From contig NZ_JARUXC010000001.1 of assembly GCF_030433855.1 (NCBI RefSeq), forward strand, positions 310,001-374,000: DNA of 64,000 bases. The letters run 5' to 3'. The notes under the pieces were generated by a model. The model was not told the origin of the DNA, ran no database searches, and was given only the letters and a program-made list of their open reading frames with translations. This DNA is from Agreia sp. PsM10. Lineage in GTDB: Bacteria; Actinomycetota; Actinomycetes; Actinomycetales; Microbacteriaceae. The position numbers and the translations under genes were made by a program. The first letter of the stretch is position 1. Each line of letters opens with the position of its first letter. Of this stretch, positions 9,415-22,113 are shown piece by piece.

Positions 9415-10098
9415 ATGGCTGCCCTCTATGACTGCTCGGTTCCGTCCGAGCTCCTGACGGGAATGCGACTCGCCCGCTCTGCGATCGGCCGTGGTGCCCT
9501 CGTCGTCATTCCGACCGACACCGTGTACGGCATCGCCGCCGACGCATTCAATCCCGTCGCGATCCAGGCCCTCCTCGACGCCAAGGGCCGCACCCGCAGC
9601 TCTCCGCCGCCCGTCCTGGTGCCCGGCGTCGCCACCCTCGACGCTCTCGCCGAGACCGTGAGCCAGCCCGTGCGCGACCTCGTCGACGCTTTCTGGCCCG
9701 GCGGACTCACCATCATCGTTCCCGCCCGTTCGTCCCTTGCCTGGGATCTCGGCGACACACGAGGAACGGTCGCCCTGCGGCAACCCTCCGACCCGATCGC
9801 TCTCGAGCTGCTCACCGAGGTGGGTCCGCTCGCCGTGTCGTCTGCGAATCTCACCGGACAGCCTGCGGCGACCACGGCATCCCTCGCTCTCGAGAGCCTC
9901 GGCGACAGCGTCGACGTCTACCTCGACGGCGGAGAGACCGAGACGGTGACCTCGACCATCGTCGATGCCAGTTCATTCGCCGCCGACGGCTCGATCCGCA
10001 TCGTGCGTCACGGCGCCGTGTCGGAGGTCGAGCTGCGCGCCGTTCTGGGCGATGTGCTGCTCGGTTCCGATCGGCCCGTGGATCGACTGGACGGCTGA
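9415..10098 (+). CDS. tsaC: L-threonylcarbamoyladenylate synthase (Sua5/YciO/YrdC)
   Basis: Makes threonylcarbamoyl-AMP from threonine, bicarbonate and ATP for the t6A modification of ANN-decoding tRNAs. The YrdC-like core is clear: GALVVIPTDTVYGIAADA (about residues 25-42), the basic KGRTRSSPPPVLV segment (about 58-70), FWPGGLTII near 98 and SSANLTGQPA near 142. The length of 227 residues fits the TsaC/YwlC type without a long Sua5 C-terminal domain. It carries its own near-leaderless promoter, and lies 3 bases before the next gene, with which it is probably cotranscribed. Confidence 0.94.
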   Translation: MAALYDCSVPSELLTGMRLARSAIGRGALVVIPTDTVYGIAADAFNPVAIQALLDAKGRTRSSPPPVLVPGVATLDALAETVSQPVRDLVDAFWPGGLTIIVPARSSLAWDLGDTRGTVALRQPSDPIALELLTEVGPLAVSSANLTGQPAATTASLALESLGDSVDVYLDGGETETVTSTIVDASSFAADGSIRIVRHGAVSEVELRAVLGDVLLGSDRPVDRLDG

Positions 10099-10101
10099 TC
10101 C

Positions 10102-11316
10102 GTGCGGATCTACCTGCTCGTCGCCGCGATCTCGGCCGTCGTCACCTTCGGACTCGCCCTCGTCGTGTACAAGCTGAGCCACCGTTTCAGGCTCTACCCG
10201 AAGATCCGCGAACGCGATGTGCACACGCGGCCCACACCGCGCCTCGGCGGCATCGCCATGTTCATCGGCATGGTCGTGGCCTTCGCCGTCGCATCGCAGG
10301 TCGACGGCTTCCGGCTGGTGTTCGTCAATCCCGGGCCCGTCTTCGCCATCCTCGGGGCGGCCCTGATCATCGTGGTGATCGGCGTCATCGACGACCTCAT
10401 TGACCTGGACTGGACGATCAAGCTTGCCGCTCAGATCATCGCGTCGTGGCTGCTGGTGTGGCAGGGGGTCGCGATCGTCTCGCTTCCGATCGCCGGCACG
10501 CTGGCCGTGGGATCGGGCGTCATGTCCCTCGTGATCAGCCTGTTCGCCGTCGTTCTGGTGATGAACGCCATCAACTTCATCGACGGTCTCGACGGCCTCG
10601 TGGCCGGCGTCTGCCTCATCGCCAACGGCGTGTTCTTCCTCTACACGTTCCTGTTGATCCAGGAGGGGTCGGCGACCGACTACTTCAACCTCGCCGCGCT
10701 GATCTCCGCCATCCTGATCGGAGCCTGCGCGGGATTCCTGCCCCTCAACTGGCACCCGGCCAAGCTCTTCATGGGCGACGCGGGAGCGATGCTGGTCGGG
10801 CTGCTGATGGCGACCAGTGCCATCGCGGTGACCGGCGTCATCGACCCGGCCACCTTGGGACGCCGTGAGCTGCTCCCGGCGTTCATCCCCATCCTGCTCC
10901 CGTTCGCCATCCTCGTGCTGCCGCTCCTCGACTTCGGGCTCGCCGTCTTCCGGCGCCTGCGGGCGGGAAAGAGTCCGTTCAGCGCCGATCGCAAGCACCT
11001 GCACCACCGCCTCCTCGACATGGGTCACTCGCACTTCCACGCGGTTCTGATCTTCTATGCCTGGACCGCGGTCGTCTCGGTCGGATGCCTGCTCTTCTTC
11101 CTCGTGCCCACGGGCTACGCGGTCGTCTTCCTTCTCGTCGGACTGATCGTGTGCACGGTCGTGACGCTCGCACCGCTCAGCCGTCGGAAGGTCGTCGAGG
11201 CGACGGCCCAGTCGACGGAGCCCGAGAGCCCGGAGGCGCCGATGGCGGCGTCCCTCGACCCGCTCGATGCCGCATCCGAATCCCTCTCACCCCCCGCCGA
11301 AACGAAAGGCGCCTAG
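10102..11316 (+). CDS. WecA/TagO-like undecaprenyl-phosphate GlcNAc-1-P transferase
   Basis: Polytopic membrane enzyme of the MraY/WecA family that transfers a HexNAc-1-phosphate onto polyprenyl phosphate, beginning wall polysaccharide or teichoic acid synthesis. Aspartate-rich motifs are present: DVHTRPTPRLGGIA (about residue 39), IGVIDDLIDLDW (about 95), NAINFIDGLDGLVAGV (about 155) and LFMGDAGAML (about 224), followed by KHLHHRLLDMGHSH (about 297). About eleven hydrophobic segments and a Pro/Ser/Glu-rich tail make 404 residues. GTG 10102 starts 3 bases after tsaC. WecA versus a teichoic-acid-specific role cannot be separated here. Confidence 0.9.
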   Translation: MRIYLLVAAISAVVTFGLALVVYKLSHRFRLYPKIRERDVHTRPTPRLGGIAMFIGMVVAFAVASQVDGFRLVFVNPGPVFAILGAALIIVVIGVIDDLIDLDWTIKLAAQIIASWLLVWQGVAIVSLPIAGTLAVGSGVMSLVISLFAVVLVMNAINFIDGLDGLVAGVCLIANGVFFLYTFLLIQEGSATDYFNLAALISAILIGACAGFLPLNWHPAKLFMGDAGAMLVGLLMATSAIAVTGVIDPATLGRRELLPAFIPILLPFAILVLPLLDFGLAVFRRLRAGKSPFSADRKHLHHRLLDMGHSHFHAVLIFYAWTAVVSVGCLLFFLVPTGYAVVFLLVGLIVCTVVTLAPLSRRKVVEATAQSTEPESPEAPMAASLDPLDAASESLSPPAETKGA

Positions 11317-11317
11317 C

Positions 11318-11791
11318 GTGTCGACTCCCTCCTCCCGAGCCACACCTGCTGTCACCGGCTCATCGGCACGACCCGTGTTCGTGCGCATTCTGAAACTGGG
11401 GGCGATCCTCGCCGTCGCCATCGCGGTGATCGGGGGAGTCGTCGGCTTTCTCGTCGATGGCGAACGCGGTCTGCTGAGCGCCCTGGTCGGCACGGCCATG
11501 GCCATTCTGTTCACGGGACTGACGGCCGCATCGATCCTCGTGGCCAATCGGTTCTCCGGCACGGAATTCTTCACCGCCATCTTCTTCGCCGTCGTGATGG
11601 GGGCGTGGATCGTGAAATTCGCGATCTTCCTCGTGCTCGTCTTCCTCCTGCGCGACGCCGAATGGATCAACCCGACGGTGATGTTCATCTGCATCATCGC
11701 CGGCGTGCTCGGCTCCCTCATCGTCGACGTCGTGGTGGTCGCTACATCCCGAATGGGGTATGTGAGCGACGTGACCCTGCCCGGAGAGTGA
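11318..11791 (+). CDS. AtpI-like membrane protein upstream of the atp operon
   Basis: A 157-residue protein with four hydrophobic segments (about 24-46, 54-75, 86-107 and 116-139) and no soluble domain. Its position immediately before atpB, its size and its topology resemble ATP synthase protein I (AtpI), a proposed c-ring assembly or cation-handling factor, but sequence similarity in this family is low and the assignment leans on context. The frame is open back to 11267; I choose GTG 11318, 1 base after the previous stop. Confidence 0.75.
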   Translation: MSTPSSRATPAVTGSSARPVFVRILKLGAILAVAIAVIGGVVGFLVDGERGLLSALVGTAMAILFTGLTAASILVANRFSGTEFFTAIFFAVVMGAWIVKFAIFLVLVFLLRDAEWINPTVMFICIIAGVLGSLIVDVVVVATSRMGYVSDVTLPGE

Positions 11792-11838
11792 AAATCGGCC
11801 GCCGAGAGCCCTTCTGCGGCGTGAATCCGGCCTCTCGA

Positions 11839-11869
11839 TTGGTCAGGCACCCCTAACTCTTGATAGGGT
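11839..11869 (+). promoter_or_regulatory. candidate promoter of the atp operon
   Basis: TTGGTC (11839-11844) and TAGGGT (11864-11869) are 19 bases apart in the 206-base gap before atpB. This would give a leader of about 100 bases. The rest of the gap holds no gene that I can see. Confidence 0.4.
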
Positions 11870-11965
11870 TATGAAGATCGTTCCGCTGCCTCCTTCGGGT
11901 TCTCACCCGCTGGCAGCACCCCCCATCATTCGTCGTCGCGAGAGCTTCGCTCCACGCCCCGAACC

Positions 11966-11970
11966 AGGAG
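11966..11970 (+). promoter_or_regulatory. Shine-Dalgarno that argues for a CTG start of atpB
   Basis: AGGAG sits 6 bases before an in-frame CTG (11977) and 27 bases before the first in-frame TTG (11998). No comparable site precedes TTG 11998 or GTG 12004. Confidence 0.5.
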
Positions 11971-11997
11971 ATAGCGCTGTTAGCTAACGCTCTGAAC

Positions 11998-13072
<1,075 letters not shown>

Positions 13073-13096
13073 TCCGTTTCACTCACTAACAGATAG

Positions 13097-13675
<579 letters not shown>

Positions 13676-13679
13676 GCAC

Positions 13680-14477
13680 ATGGGATCAGCGACCAGAGAA
13701 GCGATCGCCGGAGTCCGGGCCAGACTGGCCGGGCAGGGCGGTTCCGCCACCCTTGCCACGGGCGAGCAGCTGCTCTCCGCAGGTCGTGCCATCGGAGGTT
13801 CGTCGGCGCTCCTGTCTCTTCTGGCAGACCCGTCGGCCGACCAGGCATCGAAGTCCGGCGTCGTCGCCGAACTCTTCGGCTCCAAGCTCGACGCCGAGGC
13901 TGTTCGCATCCTCACCGACGTCGCGGCGAGCCGCTGGTCCAGCCACGACGATCTGCTCGAGGCGATCGAGGAGCTCGGTTTCCGTGTCCTCGCAGACTCC
14001 GCGACGAGCGCCGAATCGATCGAGGCAGAACTCGCCCGTTTCGGCGAGGCTGTCTCCACCAGCGACGAACTCGAGCTCGCGCTCGGGTCCAAGCTCGGTG
14101 CTGTCGATGCGAAGCTCTCGCTGGTCGACGCACTGCTCGACGGCAAGGCATCGCCCCAGACGGTCGCGATTGTTCGCCAGCTCGTCGCCCAGCCTCGAGG
14201 CCGCCGCATCGGCGAACTGCTTCGGGTGGCCGCCGGCATCGTGGCCGACCAGGCCGGCAAGTCGATCGCCACGGTCACCAGTGCCGCTCCCATCGCTCCC
14301 GCGCAACTGGAGCGACTCGAAAAGGGTCTGTCGGCGCTGTACGGACGTCCGCTGTCCGTGAACCAGCAGATCGATCCCGCCCTCATCGGCGGTCTTCGCA
14401 TCCAGGTGGGAGATGATGTCATCGACGGCAGCGTCTCCGCCCGCATCAACGATTTGAGACTTCAGCTCGCTGGCTAG
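13680..14477 (+). CDS. atpH: F0F1 ATP synthase subunit delta
   Basis: Delta/OSCP links the peripheral stalk to the F1 head. At 265 residues it is longer than the E. coli protein (177); the extra N-terminal helical part is usual in actinobacteria. The conserved C-terminal segment is seen as IGGLRIQVGDDVIDGSVSARI (two pieces across about residues 239-258). ATG 13680 follows the atpF stop by 4 bases. Confidence 0.94.
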   Translation: MGSATREAIAGVRARLAGQGGSATLATGEQLLSAGRAIGGSSALLSLLADPSADQASKSGVVAELFGSKLDAEAVRILTDVAASRWSSHDDLLEAIEELGFRVLADSATSAESIEAELARFGEAVSTSDELELALGSKLGAVDAKLSLVDALLDGKASPQTVAIVRQLVAQPRGRRIGELLRVAAGIVADQAGKSIATVTSAAPIAPAQLERLEKGLSALYGRPLSVNQQIDPALIGGLRIQVGDDVIDGSVSARINDLRLQLAG

Positions 14478-14537
14478 CCCCTCCCGGCTCGCTTGCTACA
14501 CGCCGGAGCGAATCCTTCGGCAGAAAAAGGAAAAACG

Positions 14538-16175
14538 ATGGCAGAACTATCGATCAGCCCCGACGAGATCCGTGGTGCTCTTCAGGACTTCGTGAAGTCC
14601 TACGAGCCCGGCAAGGCGACCAAGACCGAGGTCGGTTACGTCACCGACGCCGGCGACGGCATCGCGCATGTCGAGGGTCTTCCGGGCGTAATGGCCAACG
14701 AACTGATTCGCTTCGCCGACGGAACGCTGGGTCTTGCCCAGAACCTCGACGAGGACGAGGTCGGTGTCATCATCCTGGGCGAGTTCTCGGGCATCGTCGA
14801 GGGCATGGAGGTGCAGCGCACGGGCGAGGTCCTCTCGGTTCCCGTCGGCGACGCATACCTCGGCCGCGTGGTCGACCCCCTGGGCAACCCGATCGACGGT
14901 CTCGGCGAGATCGTGTCTGAGGGTCGCCGTGCTCTCGAGCTGCAGGCGCCCGGCGTCATGCAGCGCAAGAGCGTGCACGAGCCCATGCAGACCGGCATCA
15001 AGGCGATCGACGCCATGATCCCCGTCGGTCGCGGCCAGCGACAGCTCATCATCGGTGACCGCCAGACGGGCAAGACGGCGATCGCGATCGACACGATCAT
15101 CAACCAGAAGGCCAACTGGGAGTCGGGCGACGTCAACAAGCAGGTTCGCTGCATCTACGTCGCGATCGGCCAGAAGGGCTCGACCATCGCCTCGGTGAAG
15201 GGCGCCCTCGAAGACGCCGGAGCGCTCGAGTACACGACGATCGTCGCCTCGCCCGCATCCGACCCCGCCGGATTCAAGTACCTCGCCCCCTACACGGGTT
15301 CGGCCATCGGCCAGCACTGGATGTACGGCGGCAAGCACGTGCTCATCATCTTCGACGACCTGTCGAAGCAGGCCGAGGCCTACCGCGCCGTGTCACTGCT
15401 TCTTCGCCGTCCGCCGGGACGCGAGGCATACCCCGGTGACGTGTTCTACCTGCACTCCCGTCTGCTCGAACGTTGCGCCAAGCTCTCCGACGAGCTGGGT
15501 GCCGGATCGATGACGGGTCTGCCGATCATCGAGACCAAGGCGAACGACGTCTCGGCCTACATTCCCACGAACGTGATCTCGATCACCGACGGACAGATCT
15601 TCCTGCAGTCCGACCTCTTCAACGCCAACCAGCGCCCCGCGGTCGACGTCGGCATCTCCGTGTCGCGTGTCGGTGGCGATGCTCAGGTGAAGTCGATCAA
15701 GAAGGTCTCGGGAACGCTCAAGCTCGAGCTGGCCCAGTACCGTTCGCTCGAGGCATTCGCGATGTTCGCATCCGACCTCGACCCCGCTTCGCGCCGCCAG
15801 CTCGCTCGTGGAGCCCGCCTGACGGAACTCCTCAAGCAGCCTCAGTACTCGCCGTACCCCGTCGAAGACCAGGTCGTCGCGATCTGGGCCGGCACCAACG
15901 GCAAGCTCGACGAGGTCCCGGTCGAGGACATCCTGCGCTTCGAGCGCGAGCTCCTCGACTATCTCGCCCGCAACACCCAGGTGCTCACCACGCTGCGCGA
16001 GTCCAACGTGCTGTCGGACGAGACGGCGTCGCTGCTCGATTCCGAGGTCGACAAGTTCAAGCTCGAGTTCCAGACGGGCGAGGGCAAGCCGCTCGCCTCT
16101 GTCGGGCGCGAGGAGTTCACGGCGACCAAGGTTGAGGACGTCAACCAGGAAAAGATCGTGAAGGGTCGCCGCTAA
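14538..16175 (+). CDS. atpA: F0F1 ATP synthase subunit alpha
   Basis: Non-catalytic nucleotide-binding subunit of F1. Walker A is [13 protein letters not shown] (about residues 174-186), and the [13 protein letters not shown] and [18 protein letters not shown] segments and the alpha-type signature follow. The 545-residue length is usual for actinobacteria. The frame is open to 14493, but ATG 14538, preceded by AAAAAGGAAAAACG, is the sensible start ([15 protein letters not shown]). Confidence 0.97.
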   Translation: MAELSISPDEIRGALQDFVKSYEPGKATKTEVGYVTDAGDGIAHVEGLPGVMANELIRFADGTLGLAQNLDEDEVGVIILGEFSGIVEGMEVQRTGEVLSVPVGDAYLGRVVDPLGNPIDGLGEIVSEGRRALELQAPGVMQRKSVHEPMQTGIKAIDAMIPVGRGQRQLIIGDRQTGKTAIAIDTIINQKANWESGDVNKQVRCIYVAIGQKGSTIASVKGALEDAGALEYTTIVASPASDPAGFKYLAPYTGSAIGQHWMYGGKHVLIIFDDLSKQAEAYRAVSLLLRRPPGREAYPGDVFYLHSRLLERCAKLSDELGAGSMTGLPIIETKANDVSAYIPTNVISITDGQIFLQSDLFNANQRPAVDVGISVSRVGGDAQVKSIKKVSGTLKLELAQYRSLEAFAMFASDLDPASRRQLARGARLTELLKQPQYSPYPVEDQVVAIWAGTNGKLDEVPVEDILRFERELLDYLARNTQVLTTLRESNVLSDETASLLDSEVDKFKLEFQTGEGKPLASVGREEFTATKVEDVNQEKIVKGRR

Positions 16176-16178
16176 CTT

Positions 16179-18562
<2,384 letters not shown>

Positions 18563-18564
18563 TC

Positions 18565-18828
18565 ATGGCTTCGCCGCTCAGCGTGAGTGTCGTCTCGGCC
18601 GACCAGGAAGTCTGGTCGGGCGAGGCGACGATGGTCATCGCCAAGACCGTCGAAGGCGAGATCGGCATCCTGGCCGGGCACGAACCCCTTCTGGCCATCC
18701 TGGCCGAAGGCGAGGTCCGTGTGACCCAGTCGTCGGGTGCTCGCATCACTGCCCAGGCCGACGACGGATTCCTGTCGGTCGAGAACAACACCATCACCAT
18801 CGTCGCGCGCAACGCGGCACTCGTTTAA
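18565..18828 (+). CDS. atpC: F0F1 ATP synthase subunit epsilon, short form
   Basis: Only the N-terminal beta-sandwich of epsilon is present (87 residues: SVVSADQEVWSGEATMV..., GEIGILAGHEPLLAILAEGEV). The C-terminal two-helix domain that inhibits ATP hydrolysis in E. coli and Bacillus (full length about 130) is missing, and the stop is not a frameshift artefact as far as I can see. ATG 18565 is 2 bases after the atpD stop. It ends the operon; no clear terminator follows before yaaA. Confidence 0.94.
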   Translation: MASPLSVSVVSADQEVWSGEATMVIAKTVEGEIGILAGHEPLLAILAEGEVRVTQSSGARITAQADDGFLSVENNTITIVARNAALV

Positions 18829-18849
18829 CCTAAGCAGGCAGTCCACCTC

Positions 18850-19602
18850 GTGCTCATCCTCCTTCCGCCGTCCGAGACGAAGCGGGAGGGGGGTGACGAG
18901 GGACCGCTCGATGTATCCCGGTTGCGGTTTCCGTCGCTGACGGCGACGAGGCGACGCCTCCTGCGTGAAGTGCGCACTCTGTCTCGCGACGAGGCCGCGA
19001 GTGTGAAGGCCTTGAAGATCAGCGCCCGCCAGCTGCCCGAGGTGGCGCGGAATCGCAGCGTGACGACCTCCCCGACCATGCCCGCCATCGACCGGTACAC
19101 CGGGGTCGTCTTCGATGCACTGGATGCGCAGAGTCTCACCCCGGAGGCGCGGTCTTTCGCGGCGTCCCACCTCGTGATCCAATCGGCCCTGCTCGGGCCT
19201 ATCGGTGGCCTGGACGAGATCCCGGCATACCGACTCTCCCACGATTCGAAGCTGCCCGGCGTGCATCTGGCGAAGACGTGGGCGCCGCTCGTGCCGGCGG
19301 AGATCGGCGCCGGTGACGAGCTCGTGCTCGATTGTCGTTCCGAGGCCTACGTCGCGCTGTCGCCTCTGACAGGCCGCACGAATTGCTGGTTCCTGCGCGT
19401 CGTCACGGAGTCCGACGACGGCAGCGTGCGTGCGCTCAACCACTTCAACAAGAAATCGAAGGGGCTTCTCACTCGGGCTCTGCTGCTGCACGCTCGAGAC
19501 CTGGTGTCGATCGACGAGGTGATCGCTGTGGCGCATACGGCCGGCATGCGCATGGAACGTGGTGGACCGGGCGAGGTTCTCCTCTACGCCCCCGCGCCCT
19601 GA
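18850..19602 (+). CDS. yaaA: YaaA family peroxide-stress protein
   Basis: DUF328/UPF0246 family protein (250 residues), in E. coli induced by peroxide and limiting free iron. Family features visible are the N-terminal LILLPPSETKREGG, the YTGVVFDALDA segment (about residue 83), and the C-terminal HFNKKSKGLLTRALL (about 199-213). GTG 18850 lies 21 bases after atpC, so it may be read through from the atp operon. The exact biochemical function of the family is not settled. Confidence 0.9.
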   Translation: MLILLPPSETKREGGDEGPLDVSRLRFPSLTATRRRLLREVRTLSRDEAASVKALKISARQLPEVARNRSVTTSPTMPAIDRYTGVVFDALDAQSLTPEARSFAASHLVIQSALLGPIGGLDEIPAYRLSHDSKLPGVHLAKTWAPLVPAEIGAGDELVLDCRSEAYVALSPLTGRTNCWFLRVVTESDDGSVRALNHFNKKSKGLLTRALLLHARDLVSIDEVIAVAHTAGMRMERGGPGEVLLYAPAP

Positions 19603-19645
19603 CTAAGCCCCGCCGATCTCCTCGTCGACGGAATCGCGGTGACGC

Positions 19646-19651
19646 TAGTCT
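19646..19651 (+). promoter_or_regulatory. -10 hexamer, leaderless promoter of DUF5684-like gene
   Basis: TAGTCT ends 6 bases before ATG 19658, so the predicted transcript begins at or next to the start codon. There is no Shine-Dalgarno in front of the ATG, which agrees with leaderless expression. Confidence 0.6.
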
Positions 19652-19657
19652 TGCTGC

Positions 19658-20224
19658 ATGACCTCGACCTATGACTCCGACGGTTCCGCGTCAGGCGCTG
19701 CCGCAGCTCTGCTCATCACCATTCTGTTCTCCGCGTTCTATGTCGTGATCTTTGCGGCCGTCTATGTGGTCTCGTCATGGTTTCTGAGCAAGATCTTCGT
19801 GAAGGCCGGGGAGCCCGCTTGGAAGGGCTGGGTGCCCGTGTACAACTCCTGGACATTCCTCGAGCTCGGGGGTCAGGCGGGGTGGTGGGCTCTGGTCGCG
19901 TTCGTGCCGTTCGTGGGCATCGCATCGACGGTGTTCCTCTGCATCGCCGCTTACAACATCGGTCTGCGGTTCGCCAAGTCCAGCGCATGGGTGGTCCTGT
20001 ACATCTTCGTTCCGTATGTATGGTGGGGCATCCTCGCGTTCGACCGCTCGGTCTGGAACCCGCAGCCGCTCGCGGGCATCTTCGTGGCTCCGGACTGGGC
20101 CAGGCCCACGAGCGCCATCCTGCGATACGTGCCCCAGGCCCGGCCTGTCTACGCGCCCCAGCCACAGCAGCAGCAACCCCAAGACCCGCAGAACCCTCAG
20201 GGCCCGCAGAACCCGATGTACTGA
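19658..20224 (+). CDS. DUF5684-like integral membrane protein
   Basis: A 188-residue membrane protein with about four hydrophobic segments (about 14-40, 65-85, 90-105 and 112-128). The motif FVKAGEPAWKGWVPVYNSW followed by LELGGQAGWW is characteristic of the DUF5684 family, often annotated loosely near signal peptidase I. The C-terminus is a Pro/Gln/Asn-rich tail (PQPQQQQPQDPQNPQ...) that is probably disordered. Function is unknown. It converges with tag, the two stops being 1 base apart. Confidence 0.8.
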   Translation: MTSTYDSDGSASGAAAALLITILFSAFYVVIFAAVYVVSSWFLSKIFVKAGEPAWKGWVPVYNSWTFLELGGQAGWWALVAFVPFVGIASTVFLCIAAYNIGLRFAKSSAWVVLYIFVPYVWWGILAFDRSVWNPQPLAGIFVAPDWARPTSAILRYVPQARPVYAPQPQQQQPQDPQNPQGPQNPMY

Positions 20225-20225
20225 C

Positions 20226-20831
20226 TCAGTGTCGGCTCGCCGCCAACTCGTCTCCTCGGGCGCAGCCGACGGCGTGGTCGTTGATAAGTCCCGCAGCCTG
20301 CATGAGTGCGTGCATCGTCGTCGGCCCGACGAATGAAAGGCCGAGGCGGCGGAGCGCCGTGCTGAGGGCCGTCGATTCGGCGGTGACCGACAGAACCTGA
20401 TCGATGGTCTCCGGGCGGGTGTGCGAGGCGGGGGCGTGGCCCCAGACGAGGCGGTCGAGGGCACCCGGATCGTCTGAGATGAGGTTCTCGACCACCCTCG
20501 CGTTCGTGATGGTGGCCAGAATCTTCTGGCGATTGCGGATGATCGAGGGGTCGCCGGCGAGCTCGTCGGCCTTCGCCTCGTCGTAGCGGGCCACACTCGC
20601 GATCGAGAAGTCGTCGAAGGCGGATCGGAAGGCCGCCCGCCGCCGCAGAATGGTTATCCACGAGAGTCCGGCCTGGAAGCCCTCGAGTGCGATCGTCTCG
20701 AACAGGGCCTGATCGCCGTGGAGAGGCATCCCCCATTCCTCGTCGTGGTAGCGCCGATATTCGGGATCGTCGGAGACCCAGCCGCATCGTGCAACGCCGT
20801 CGTCGGCGGTCGTGATCAGTTCTCGTGTCAT
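20226..20831 (-). CDS. tag: DNA-3-methyladenine glycosylase I
   Basis: Base-excision repair glycosylase removing 3-methyladenine. The family signature is complete: RCGWVSDDPEYRRYHDEEWG (about residues 15-34, with the zinc-binding Cys and His), GFQAGLSWITILRRR (about 49-63), and the C-terminal GLSFVGPTTMHALMQA with the second His/Cys pair (NDHAVGCARGD). The frame is open to 20987, but ATG 20831 gives the normal 201 residues and has a leaderless-type -10 in front. Confidence 0.95.
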   Translation of the reverse strand: MTRELITTADDGVARCGWVSDDPEYRRYHDEEWGMPLHGDQALFETIALEGFQAGLSWITILRRRAAFRSAFDDFSIASVARYDEAKADELAGDPSIIRNRQKILATITNARVVENLISDDPGALDRLVWGHAPASHTRPETIDQVLSVTAESTALSTALRRLGLSFVGPTTMHALMQAAGLINDHAVGCARGDELAASRH

Positions 20832-20838
20832 GGTTCCG

Positions 20839-20844
20839 ACAGTA
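20839..20844 (-). promoter_or_regulatory. -10 hexamer, leaderless promoter of tag
   Basis: On the minus strand TACTGT ends 7 bases before ATG 20831; no Shine-Dalgarno lies in between. Confidence 0.5.
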
Positions 20845-20977
20845 TCGCCGGACCTCGCGATCGTGCGGGGCGCCGGAGCCGCCGTGCATCGGGGAGCCCT
20901 GGTCTGGCACGCGTGGAACTCTTCGAAAACGCTCCTCCACATCGGTGGCAGTCGGTGATCGCTCCCCAGAGAGGCGA

Positions 20978-21002
20978 CTCGGTGCACCGCCCCTGCACCG
21001 AG
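20978..21002. promoter_or_regulatory. perfect 9-bp inverted repeat before the DUF4192 gene
   Basis: CTCGGTGCA (20978-20986) and TGCACCGAG (20994-21002) are perfect inverted copies around a 7-base loop, 18 bases before ATG 21021. It could be an operator or a leader hairpin. The rest of the 189-base divergent gap holds nothing I recognise. Confidence 0.55.
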
Positions 21003-21020
21003 CGGGCCATCGTTTCGGCC

Positions 21021-22106
21021 ATGACTTCAGTGGTGAAAGCAAAGAATCCAGCAGACTTCCTCATCGCGCTTCCGCGAATCCTGGGCTACACGCCCACGAA
21101 CAGCATCGTCGTGCAGACGTTTCAGAGCAGACGCACCGCGGCCTCGTTGCGGGTGGACCTTCCTCCTGACGAGAGGTCCGCCCCTCCGACCGCCGTCGCC
21201 GACGCCATCATCAGATTGATCAGCCGCGTCCCGGGCATCGACGCCGTGCTCGTGGTGATCTACACCGATGAGGAGTGGGGGCAGCCCGACCGGCTTCCGC
21301 ATGCGGCCGTCGTGGAGTCGATCGTCACGCGGATGGCGTCGGCCGGTCTCGGCATCGTCGACGCGATGTGCTGCTCCGCGGGTGGCTGGGCGTCCTACCT
21401 CGATGCCGAACACGGCGTCATCGACGAGCAGCAGACATCCCGTATCTCGACCGAGCTCGACGCCGCGGGCGCGCCGCACGATGTCGTCGGAATCACGCAG
21501 GGAGCTCACCCGATAGCTCCGATGCCGCCGGAGCAGCGCGCAGAGGTGGCCGACTCGGCCACGGCGATCACGCACGACGTGCACGAGCGGGAGCGACTGT
21601 GGGAGTGGTCCGAGGCATCCACACTCTGGGCCGACGCGATCGAATCCGCCCCGTGCGACATCCCGCCCGAGGCGATGGCAGCCCTGCTGTGGAGCATCCG
21701 GGACAAAGGGGTGCGAGATTGCGTGCTGATGTTCCTCGCGTGGGGTGGCGACGCCGGCGACCGGGCATCGGTCGACACGCAGCTGCTGCAGCGAGGCGTT
21801 CCGGTATCGTCCGGCTCCATTCTCGAGACGTTCGTCGGCGACGGACGCACCGCGCCCGACGGGCTGCGCCTCGAGGGCGCCGTGCGACTCCTCAGACACC
21901 TGGTGTCGCTTGCTCCGCGCCCCTGGCAGCTTGCACCCCTCACCATGCTCGCCTGGTTCGAGTGGGCCCGGGGTCAGGGCTCGGCCGCGGGGGACTACCT
22001 CGACGATGCCCTCTCGATCGGACCTGGGTACGAACTGGCCCGACTGTTCGAACAGCTGATGAGAACCGGGCGGGTGCCCGACTGGATCGGCAGGTCGCCG
22101 AACTAG
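21021..22106 (+). CDS. DUF4192 family protein
   Basis: A 361-residue protein of the actinobacterial DUF4192 family, function unknown. The N-terminal NPADFLIALPRILGYTPTNS (about residues 9-28) is the family signature. Part of an alpha-helical C-terminal half (LLRHLVSLAPRPWQLAPLTMLAWFEWARGQGSAAG split over about 285-325) resembles short helical repeats. No signal peptide or membrane helix is seen. The frame is open upstream to 20718, but family homology begins at ATG 21021, which has no strong ribosome site and lies just behind a strong inverted repeat. It converges with the aminotransferase gene. Confidence 0.82.
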   Translation: MTSVVKAKNPADFLIALPRILGYTPTNSIVVQTFQSRRTAASLRVDLPPDERSAPPTAVADAIIRLISRVPGIDAVLVVIYTDEEWGQPDRLPHAAVVESIVTRMASAGLGIVDAMCCSAGGWASYLDAEHGVIDEQQTSRISTELDAAGAPHDVVGITQGAHPIAPMPPEQRAEVADSATAITHDVHERERLWEWSEASTLWADAIESAPCDIPPEAMAALLWSIRDKGVRDCVLMFLAWGGDAGDRASVDTQLLQRGVPVSSGSILETFVGDGRTAPDGLRLEGAVRLLRHLVSLAPRPWQLAPLTMLAWFEWARGQGSAAGDYLDDALSIGPGYELARLFEQLMRTGRVPDWIGRSPN

Positions 22107-22113
22107 ACCTCGG

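Noticed and set aside
20929-20942. LexA/SOS box near the tag gene (TTCGAAAACG)
   Set aside because: It does not keep the inverted half-sites expected of the actinobacterial SOS box.
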